Source of the DNA: Davidsoniella eucalypti
Taxonomy: Eukaryota; Ascomycota; Sordariomycetes; Microascales; Ceratocystidaceae
Length of the DNA stretch: 64,000 bases
Direction: 5' to 3'
NCBI GenBank assembly: GCA_004009845.1
Contig: RMBW01000013.1
Coordinates: forward strand, 372,001-436,000
Made by a program: the position numbers and the translations under genes. Below, piece after piece: positions 50,117-60,146 of this stretch. How positions within the stretch are numbered: position 1 is the stretch's first letter; the number at the start of each line of letters is the position of its first letter. The notes beneath the pieces are model-generated. The model did no database searches. It saw only the letters and a list, made by a program, of their open reading frames with translations, and was not told the DNA's origin.

Positions 50117-50155
50117 AACCCTATATATAACCCTAATAAGCATCCCCCAACCCTA
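50117..50155 (+). promoter_or_regulatory. Triple AACCCTA motif upstream of the BI-1 locus
   Basis: AACCCTA begins at 50117, 50129 and 50149, about 350 bp before the BI-1 ATG. The tight grouping suggests a factor-binding cluster, but this is not demonstrated. Confidence 0.3.
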
Positions 50156-50501
50156 TATGAACTTACCCACAATGTGTGGCGCATATGTGGCGTCTTCTCC
50201 AACCAGCGTCATCGCCTGGCGAAGCCGATTATCTGCTGACGCTTTTACTAGTTATCACTTCATAAAGTAAGCCTGTCGCGAGCTAAATCAAAACGCCAAT
50301 ATTTCTTCTTTTACATTCTTTTTTTTTCCTACCTTCTCTCGTAATTTCCACACATCACCATTTCGATAATCGAGAAATAACCCCCGACCTATTGCGACGA
50401 AACATAGTTCCTCATATTCTCTTTTGATACAACAAAATAGACTAGAATATTAAATATCAATTTTCCCCTTACGAACACGAACAACATCAACCTCCCCCAC
50501 T

Positions 50502-51527
50502 ATGGCTAGCGCTAAGTACTCAAAGCACCCACCGTCGATCCCGATGAGTATACCACTGCACCGCCCGCATACCAGTCTGCCGCGGGGTCGTCGTCCGAAG
50601 CCGGTGTGTACGGCGGTGTCCCTCGGACCAGCGACGACAATATCCCCGACGATTTCAAGGTATGTGAACTATTTAGTTCGGCTTAGTTTGATTTTTTTAT
50701 CTCTACTATGACAAGGAATCTCCCATCTTGTCGCATATTAAGCGCATCTTACACCTCTTACTCGACTACTCTCTTGTCTAAGAAATCCACTAACGTCTCT
50801 CTTTTGCTACTATAGTTCGGCGGCTCTGTAGCTGAAGCTACTCTAGATATCCGTAACCAGTTCGTGCGCAAAGTGTATGCCATCCTCACAGTCCAGCTTA
50901 TCGCAACTGCCCTGACATGTTCGCTGGTTTCCTGTCCGAGGGCTACAAGACTTGGGTGCAGTCGCATCCAGGTCTAGTATTTGTATCTGTAAGTATCTCG
51001 GCATCCTGTTATATCCCCTCCTAGTTCCTAGTTAGGTTAGGCGCAATATCTTTCGCATACTAACACGGGTTCTTTCTGTCTCTGTAGATGTTTTCAGCTA
51101 TGGGTTTCATGGGCGCTACTTACTGGAAACGTAAATCTTACCCCATGAACTTGGTACTCCTAAGTGCCTTTACTCTGACCGAAGCATATACCATCGGCGT
51201 CATCGTATCCTACTATGACGTTGGTATCGTCATGAACGCCGCCGTTCTGACCGCCGGAATCTTTGTCTTCCTTACTGCCTTCGCCTGCCAATCCAAGTAT
51301 GATTTCACCGCCTGGCAGGCATACGCCTCTAGCTTCCTGTGGGGCCTCGTTATGTTTAGCTTCATGTACATGTTCTTCCCTTACAGCTCTACCGCGGAGC
51401 TCATGTACGGCGCCATCTCCGCTGTCATCTTCTCCGTCTACATCCTTATCGATACCCAGCTGGTCATGCGTAAGCTTCATGTCGAGGAGGAGATTGCCGC
51501 TGCTATCACTCTATACTTGGATATTCA
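50502..51527 (+). pseudogene. BAX inhibitor-1 (BI-1/TMBIM) gene, disrupted by two frameshifts and 3' truncated
   Basis: BI-1 family proteins are ER or vacuolar multi-helix membrane proteins linked to calcium leak and stress survival. Exons are about 50502-50659, 50816-50988 and 51088-51527, with good splice sites. Exon 1 starts as MASAKYSK, but its end encodes DDNIPDDFK in a different frame; a single base is missing near 50522-50526. Exon 2 begins FGGSVAEATLDIRNQFVRKVYAILT and ends SEGYKTWVQSHPGLVFVS in another frame; a second single base is missing near 50916. Both exons are one nucleotide short of a multiple of three. Exon 3 is intact through MRKLHVEEEIAAAITLYLDI and then abruptly loses the family's final helix, running into the ethanolamine kinase leader. 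The gene is either a pseudogene or the site of several assembly errors. Confidence 0.75.
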
Positions 51528-51579
51528 TTCCACGATTTCCCACGATATACCACGCCCTCTATTTTCCCTTACGCATATA

Positions 51580-53046
51580 ATGACAGCCCACGCCAATCCA
51601 CGCCACATGGAACCCGTAAACGCTGAACGCAACGGCGCCCAGAAGACCGTTCCTTTGCTACCCCTTTCCTACGATGGACAGAATTCTGAAGCCTCCGCCA
51701 TCGAGCTAGTCAAGGCCATTGAGCCCGAATGGATCTCTGCCGATGGAAAGACTCTTAAGAACGGTGTCAAGCTGGTACGCTGCACCGATGGCATCACCAA
51801 CACGTTGCTCAAGATCACCAATACACGCAATGATACCCGCACCGATGACGAGGCCGACAAGGATGCCTTCTTGCTGCGCGCCTATGGCAACGGCACAGAT
51901 GTGATCATCGACCGTGAACGTGAAGCTGAAAACCATGAGTTGCTCATGCGCCACGGCCTGGCTCCCGAGCTTCTAGCCCGCTTCCGCAATGGCATGCTGT
52001 ACCGCTACATCAGAGGTAGTGTCACGCACCCTGAGGACCTCAGACGACCCGAGGTCATCACCGCTGTCGCCAAGCGATTGGCACAGTGGCACGCTACTGT
52101 GCCCTGCATTGCTGCTAAATCGTCGCCAACTGCTGCCGACAGCGAGAAGAGCCGCAAAATCATCCATGCTGCCAGTGGAAAACTTATTCCCAATATGTGG
52201 ACAGTCATGCAGAAGTGGATTTTGGCATTGCCCACTGACACCGAAAGCCGGAAGGAAAAGCAGGCTACTCTGCAAGAAGAATTCGACTGGCTGAGGGCTC
52301 TGGTAGGCGACCGGCCAAGTCTAGGCGATAATGGAGTAAGTGGTCCTATCTTGCAGTAGTAACAGAGGCTCTCAATTTGAGAGTAATTCTCTCTTATCTA
52401 GGCGGCAGTTATCATGGTAGTAGTCGGTTACGCTCTACTAGGTTCAACTATACCCAATGAACCATCTCTGGATCGTCACCCAAGGCATAGTTCCTTCGCT
52501 AACACATTTCTTTCTCTCTAGCTTGTATTTGCCCATTGTGATCTCCTTCACGGCAACATCATTGTAGAACCCAAGGATGTCACTCAAGCCTCCGGCTCTG
52601 GTGATGAGCTGACTGTCACCTTTATTGACTACGAGTATGCCACGCCCTCGCCTGTTGCCTTCGATATTTGCAACCACTTTGCCGAATGGGGCGGCTTCGA
52701 GTGTGATTATAACTACATGCCCACCAAGGCACAGCGCCTCTCGTTTATCCGCAACTACATCTCTACATACTTTGCTAAGAAGAATGCGTCTTTGACAGCC
52801 GAGGAGCTCGAGGTTGAGAGTCAGAAGCTTGCCATTGAGGTTGATGTATTCCGTGGTATCCCCGGTTTCTACTGGGGCATCTGGTCGCAGATCCAGTCTG
52901 TCATCTCTGAGATTGACTTTGATTACGCTAACTATGCCGATGTTCGTCTTGGCGAGTATTGGGCCTGGAAGGCCGAGTTCAAGGGAACTCGCGCAGAAGG
53001 CGAAGAGCTTTGCTTGCGTGAGAAGCGCTGGGCTTCGGATGAGTAA
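51580..53046 (+). CDS. EKI1: Ethanolamine kinase
   Basis: Phosphorylates ethanolamine with ATP, starting the CDP-ethanolamine branch of phosphatidylethanolamine synthesis. Exons 51580-52335 and 52522-53046 (intron of 186 nt, donor GTAAGT) give 426 residues, normal for fungal ethanolamine kinase. The N-lobe shows RCTDGITNTLLKI. Brenner's motif is HCDLLHGNII with the catalytic D259, and the second motif FIDYEYATPSPVAFDICNHFAEW has D288. It ends with the usual block WSQIQSVISEIDFDYANYADVRLGEYW. The start is taken as the ATG at 51580; the ATG at 51607 is possible. Only about 53 bases separate the start from the last recognisable BI-1 codon, and the frame is open across that boundary, so the annotated protein could instead begin in BI-1. 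If expressed separately, its promoter must lie inside the BI-1 gene. Confidence 0.92.
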
Positions 53047-56000
53047 ATCTTGTTCCCTTTCAAAAAGTTGGTTCCCCCCCTAGATCATAAAACATGATGT
53101 TTTCCACCATCTCTTATGGAAAGACTGATGACAGAATGTAAATAGGATGGCACAAGCCATGCTTCTGATCATGTTATCAACACTCAGCATCAACCCTTTT
53201 CCATTCTTCCTTCTTCCATCTATGTTCGGTACATATCTATACATATACCTGCTGATTCAACGTCAGCTTGTTTTGCTATTATTTTGGTTGCTCTAGTTCT
53301 CTTTCTTTCATGGTTACTGTCTTCTCTTTATAATATCCCTTTCCGGGCCGTTTCTTCGTCTTTTTCAATCCCGCACTCTAAATCATTGAGAATCGCTTAG
53401 GAATATTCCTAATGACCCCTTCTCCTTTACATTTATATCGCCATACTTTTTCTTATTAGATGCCCATATACACGTCTGTCTCTTGCCCTTATCCATCCCT
53501 TCTCCACATCTTAGTTATTACTTACTTTGATATATACACGCCATTTTTAATGAAGTTGGACACAATTTAGTATGTTCTCTGCATACTACCAACATATGTG
53601 ATTTGCTATTGCCCATTGTTATTAGACTGCGCCCTTAAGGCACTCTTCGAGATTCTTATACTATAGTACCCTATCTACATAAATACTCGCCTAGGTCCCC
53701 TTCTTTGATACATATGGACTATCGGGCTCTTCTATCTTTTTAATATTGTAGTGATAAATATAACAGTAAGACTTGGGATATCAAAGTTGTCTCAGCAAGC
53801 ACCAAAACTAATGTGCTGCATACCCCTATGATATAGTCTATGTATGCCAGCAAAAACACTTCTTATCTTCTTCAAGTGATACTTTTTTATTATAAATGAT
53901 CACTCTTTCTTTGCACATCACCACCGTCCAACTTCAACAACACTACTCTCCTATTGGTATCGCAAGGAAACATACGCTTCAATCAAAGGACGCTCTATTA
54001 GGCCGTCCTACATATGGCTTGTCTTGGCAAGCGCTTGAGCTTTCTCATTTCTTCAGTAGTCACAGTAGTTATTATAATCAGTTATATGCGTACTCAACCA
54101 CCGGATGTTTCTCCGGAGCATAAAAACGGGCAAACAGCAAGTGTCGCAGTCTCCCAAAACCCGTATTTGTTATGGGTACCCCTTCCCTATATTATAGAAT
54201 AGCCAGTTCATATACCTCAAAATCAAAGTATCACCTTGAATGTTGACTACGCAGTGTTCTTTTGCATTTGATTTCGGTCTTTTGGCCGTCATGTGACTCT
54301 AAAGGAGTAAATGAGGGTGTTTCTATCATCTAGGCCGTAACCTCTTTCTGTGGCCTCCCGGACACGAGAAAGTGTCCTTCATTTCCAAGGTTCTCGCTCC
54401 TATCGACTGGGTCTACGCTATAAGCTACTTACGAGGCAGATATTTCCAACTATTCCCGTTGGATACTAATGCTTGATGTAATTCTTCTCATACTCAGAAA
54501 ATAGCAATGTACGGAAAATAAAGTGACTGGAGTTTAGTCCGAAACATGCAGAGTCTATGGTATATGTTAGGCAACAGCGGGATTTTGTGAGGTTGAAGTA
54601 TACACTTCTATATTATTATATACATATATGTAAGGACATTGTCACATTATAAACACCGTTAAAAGGCTCATTCAACTACTTGTATTTAAGTATGTGTTTG
54701 TGTGTAACTACTTGGTGACACAAGTTCTAATAACGTCAACAAATACTAGGGTTATATACAGGGTTTAGTTGATGTAGCCTCAAATAACCCAAGGAGTAGT
54801 ACAACGAAAAGATATTTTGACCAACAATCTTGCCAACAAAAAGCCCTTTGTTTTTTTTGTTTTGCATTTTGTATCTGCTCTCTTTCCACCAGAGTCAAGC
54901 CTCAATCTGCCACTTCCCGATAACAGCTTACTGCATCCCAGTGACACAAAAGAGAAGAAGTTCACAAGTATCCGACTTCCTCTCTCACCCCCTTCCATCT
55001 TGGAAAACAGAGTTACATGTGGCGTAAATATTCACTCCTATGCTATTATGCTATACTACTTGGGAGTGTCACCACATAAGAAAAACAGCCTGGGTCAAGC
55101 GTATAGTTGCCTTGTTAGCATACATCCATACACGAGAACATTGCGAAGGATAGGGAAGGAGGCTTTTCTCTGTGTTTGTGAAGTGGCTCGATGATTAGTG
55201 GATTTTATAATGAAGCATAATATATAGTATATGCTGTATCACGACTTGAATTCTATAATAGCCCAAGGTTGTGGACAATCACAAAATATGGCAATTGTGG
55301 CCGAAGTGAGCGTGGGATGCCAAGACGAGGATACAATGATTAGGAAGATGAAGGAGTGTGGACGTAGTGTTATCGTGATAAAAGAGGCTCCGAAACACAT
55401 AGCACAAAGCCGTGATACGGAACATAACAGAGATATAGCATGATTTGAAGGCGGTCAACTATATGCATAAGATGTATACTAGTCGTCAACTGGAAAATGG
55501 ATGCCATTGACACGTGTGATTACTTCTGCCGAGTGGCATACAAACCTGTAATAATGCATATTTCAACACAAACATCTCATCTACCAATAAAAATCCATCT
55601 ACGCAATCTACTGGTCACCACGAACCTAAACGGCCTTGGAAAGCCTACACCGCAATGATGCGTTACAAGTTGGATGTCTGGATAGCAGACCCCTTCCGGA
55701 AGTCTTTCGCTTTTGAACGGGGAGGCCTAATGCCGAAACGGAGATTTTGCGGGCCGTGATGAGCACGTCGGCTTACATCTAAGCATGACGGTACCATGGG
55801 AGTATGTTTCTGCATGTGCTAGCTCAGCCCCTCTTCATTCGCAACTGTGTATACATAATCATTAGTTGTATGCCTCTATCACTATATTGCATTCCTTATA
55901 AATTGCTACAAAGAAGCGGCCAAATAGAAAGTGTTTGGTGTGTATAGGAGGGGATGATTTACGCTCCGTAGTAGGACCCGAAGAGAGGAATCATCAGCTG

Positions 56001-59000
56001 AGGCCGTCTCAATGAAGCAAAATATGCGAGCTGACATATATTACTGTGTTTCATATATCCTGATGTAGACTAAAATCGAATGTAGGCCAAGTGTAGGATT
56101 TCCATGGAAAAGACAGTAGCTAGTGCCCTTCATGGCAAATGGTAGGCTGGAGTCCAACAACAGATATGCATAACAAGAATCAACAACAAGTATTGGGAAC
56201 TCGATCAAGCCCAACTTGATAGTTTCCGTTTTGGTGCGTCTCCAAGATAGATGTCTTTGGGCATCAACTCTCTAAATAGGAACTTTGAACGGCCACTTCT
56301 TCTTCCTCTCCCGATGGAGTTCTGTGTATGAATTTCTTATCTTTCACCTTCTCTCCTTTACACACCCCCTCCTTCTTAGCTTTTTGAGTCTATCTTGGCC
56401 CTATCAAAGAACGAAACGAGGCATCCTTTGGTTTTATTTTTCTCTTATTTTGTTTTCTGGTCATGCTTTACTTCCGCGCCAAGATAAAGCCATTGAACCG
56501 AGGACGAAGGAATGAAGAAGAATAAAAGAGCCACGTCTTGCTTACGCTATAATGGACGAGCAAGACTACAGAAGTGATAGGTAAGGAAGAAAAAGAAAAA
56601 CAGGATAGCCATAGACAGTGCCGCCAAAGAGTTCTGGCAAATCGTACTGGCAGAGAGGGACTACGAGAAACAATAGACAAGACACAAGACGGGACACATG
56701 CAAGTCGTCGTACATGAAAGAAGGCAAGTGGTCTTGGATAAGAATCCATTGGGTGAGGGGTGAGACTGGGCTGTTAGAGTGTCTGTAGTGTAGAAGATTA
56801 AGCAAGCCCTCTGCCGCGTCGTCTTCCCACTTCCAGTCTTCATTTTCCCATCATGTTGACGTGGACATATTCATCAAATGAACAGATAATATTAGACAAA
56901 CGTACGTTTATCTTAATATACGATGTCTATACAGTTGAGTCTCAAGGTTTACCTAGGAACTATCTGCTCTGGCAGTGAATACGGATGATGCAAGCACGAA
57001 CATAGAGAGAATGAGTTAGGGAGACCTTTCTCGTAGAATCCAATACATTGCATTGCGGTACTGTTGATCACTCTCTGCCTTGAGAGAGGCTAGACAACGA
57101 TATGCTTCCGAACAAAGACAATAGATGGGGCTATCAGGAGGGAAGCATTGTTATTGATTCTATCCCCCGGGGGGGAGAACACGCGATGTTACCAGTTAAT
57201 CGTCAATTCCCCCCGAGCCTTGGAAAATGGGATTGCTTGTATCTGCAATCCCTTTGATTTATTTCTCTTTTCAATATATATATTTTCTGTCTATAATCAT
57301 GTTGTAGACTTGTTTGTTTTTGATTATTATCTTTCTTGACTTCCTTGCTATTCCACCAAATACAGCAATAATAACAAAATGAAAAGAGCGGGAAACAAAT
57401 CAAGGCATGCTGGCCTAGCCCATAACACACTAAATGTTCTAGTTTGGCCAGGTTTAGCTCTTTGTTGGGTACGACATTATCCCCTTGATAGAATACCTGT
57501 TATAGTAGAAGATCGGCATAGGGTTTTGTTTTTCACTATCCTTCTCAACCACACAAAAGCTATTACAGGCCTTACGAAAAAGAAAAGAAAAAAAACAGGA
57601 AATAATTATTATATATATATCTTTGTACGGACTAGGCATGGATGGGGAAGACAGGGCTAGGCCTAGGATTAAGGCCTAATTTATTCTTGTTTTCTTTGTT
57701 CGGTCCTGTTACTTCAAGGAGTTGAATTTCTTATGTGATCTTCCGAGGAATAAACAAAGTAGTTGTAGTTTCGGCTACTTGAGTACAAGGTTGCGGCTGT
57801 TTATTCTGTAGTTACAATGATAGGGCACAGCTAAATATTCCCGATTTGGTCCTGGCTTTCTAGTGTTGTCTAAAGGAGGAGAATATAAAGACAAGTAGTG
57901 AGAAAAAAAACAATTCAACTAAGTAAAGTCACTTTGTTAATTCATCGGTTATTGCCTTTAGGTAGTATAGTAACAAATTGCCGGGAAACTTGTGTATCTT
58001 TAGGGCGTTTCAAGTCCCTGGCAAATCCAGCGGAAGTGCAAGGCAAGCCGTTCATTAATATTATTACTTATGGTTTCTTTCTTTTTGTTGTCCTCCTTGC
58101 CTTATCTTTAATAAGGCATGAAGCGATCTATATGTCCAAGGAGAAGCCGACGGAAACTAAACTTCTCTCCAGCCTATTGGAGCGCAGTACACCATCAACA
58201 CTATGGCATGGCATAGAAGAGGAAAAAGCCAAAAGCTAGAGCTAGCTCGAGCGTTTTGTAAGCTTGGACTACGGAAAGGATGGAGCGCGGACTTCAAAGA
58301 GTAGAAAATGAATAGTCAATAGTAGGAAGATATTATCTTCAGATAGAGACAAGCTAATTATCTAGGCAAGCAAGCCGGTGGCCTTCTAGAGGAACGAGAG
58401 AAGGGGGCCAAGTTTACAGCATTAGGTTGATGCTATGTAGACGACATTTGTATCTCCACTGTGTACTAGACTTTTGAGGCAAAATGGCTCGCCGTTGACG
58501 ATAATGAGACGATATAGAAGTATGTCTAGATGGAGAAAGCGAAGCGGAGACAAGCGTTTGTGCTACTTTCTTTGTCTGTGTCCTTGCAAAGACAAGAAGA
58601 CGCTAAAGGCAGATAGCCAGCCGGTCATCTATACATTTGATGGTGAGAGCACTCGAAGAGAAGAAGTGAAAGTCTATGGTACATGCATCTCATAGTGTCA
58701 CTACTACACAAGTATGTATATACATTGTACATATCACGTCTCTAGGGTCTCTAGCTGGCCAGCGTGGCACAGCCACTCCAGGGCCCAGACCTCAAGGGTG
58801 TCACTAAAGGCTCGTGGTCGTAGAGTGGCGGTCACTGGTAGTAGTAGTACAGCTACGACACTATGGCTATCATCGTGGTTCAACGCAGTGGAGTAGCTGA
58901 AGAAGGAAGAAGGCAACGATGGGACAAAAACACACAGAGAAAAGGATGGGAAATGGGGAGCAGATGGTGCTATAGAGGCACACTGGTCCATACCAAGTCT

Positions 59001-60085
59001 GCGCTGCAGGCAGACAAGTAAGAAAAAAAAGAAGGCAAAAAGGAAGAAATTGATGTGGCGGCAAGCTACGGGCACATACAGACACGAGTGCCGAGGGGAT
59101 GGGTTGGGTACCCGTAGGAGCCTGTATATATGTATAGGCAAACAGCACATATATCAGCCAAGCCTGTATAGACGCCGGCCGTCGTTGTTCGTGTTATCTA
59201 TGTACAAACACACAGCATATCCAAACAAGAAGAAGTAATTACAAAACAAAAGCCAGAAGAGCCCTGATGTTGATATAGAATCGACGATGAACCCGTAGAT
59301 CATGTCAAAGCCAGCGCCCAGACCTACTAGAGGCCAGCGATATAATCGTGGGGAGGGGGGGAAGCACAAGATCTGGAAGAAAAGACTTGCCATCGCTGGC
59401 GTTAGCAGTGACCACTCTCAGCCGGCCAGAGTGTTTATGCGCTTTCGCTTTGCTGAGATTCACTGGACTTGGCTGTGGCGGGGAGCAGCCATTTCGAAGA
59501 ATAGTGGTAGGAGTGTTTATTCTAGAAGCTGGTCAATTGATTGGTCAGTTCGCTGGCCCGAAGGAGGGGGTTTTGTCGTCCTCTAGCCGCATTAGAGACA
59601 TACATAGCATGATGCATGTAGCTATATAAAGGCTGATCCTCGATGGGGGCTTCGATGGGACATAGAAGGCCGGGGCCGCTGAAAGTGAGCCGTCGTCGCA
59701 AGATTGCATGCAAAGATACGTCTTGGCTCATGTCCATATCCAGGTGTTTTCTATCTACATGCGCTGAAGAGCGGATTGGATTCATGCAGCCTGTGATTGG
59801 CCCACCAGGCACGCAAAGCAGAGGTAAGCAGAACGCAAGAAGGCAGAGTAGTAGCTTGGAGATGCTGTGTATGTACATGTACGCATATACGCTGCATGTA
59901 CACACGTAGCCTCTTCTAGCCTCTCTCCAGCCTCTGCCGCTGCAGTGAACACGGCCGGCTGTTCTTCCTATTGTAGCCTGCTGGTCTTTACTAGCCAAAG
60001 ATCTTGCTGTTGCATTTGCCCGCGACATCGACGTCTCTGCTTGCCGTTATCGCTCGAGCAGCGGCTACGGCTGCAACTCTGTGTA

Positions 60086-60112
60086 GAGAAGTGGTACTCG
60101 AGAAGTGGTACT
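60086..60112. repeat. 13-bp tandem duplication (14-nt period)
   Basis: GAGAAGTGGTACT occurs twice, separated by one base, in non-coding DNA. Confidence 0.8.
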
Positions 60113-60124
60113 TTGTACAGCTGC

Positions 60125-60146
60125 GTCGGCCAGCAGTCGGCCAGCC
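60125..60146. repeat. 10-bp tandem duplication (11-nt period)
   Basis: GTCGGCCAGC occurs twice, separated by one base, 13 bp after the previous duplication. Confidence 0.75.

Larger units (their letters stand above)
46685..50501. other. Intergenic region between ceramide synthase and the BI-1 locus
   Basis: The first 550 bases are a purine-rich (plus strand) promoter and leader of the ceramide synthase gene. A 14-bp direct repeat occurs at 48556-48569 and 48604-48617. Three AACCCTA motifs lie at 50117-50155. No further gene was recognised. Confidence 0.5.

Noticed and set aside
57898..58239. 113-codon frame with one hydrophobic segment
   Set aside because: The opening codon is not ATG, the segment ITYGFFLFVVLLALSLI is alone, and no homolog is recognised.
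59522..60028. 168-codon minus-strand frame
   Set aside because: No recognised domain, no intron pattern, and overlapped by other frames on both strands; kept only as part of a composition finding.
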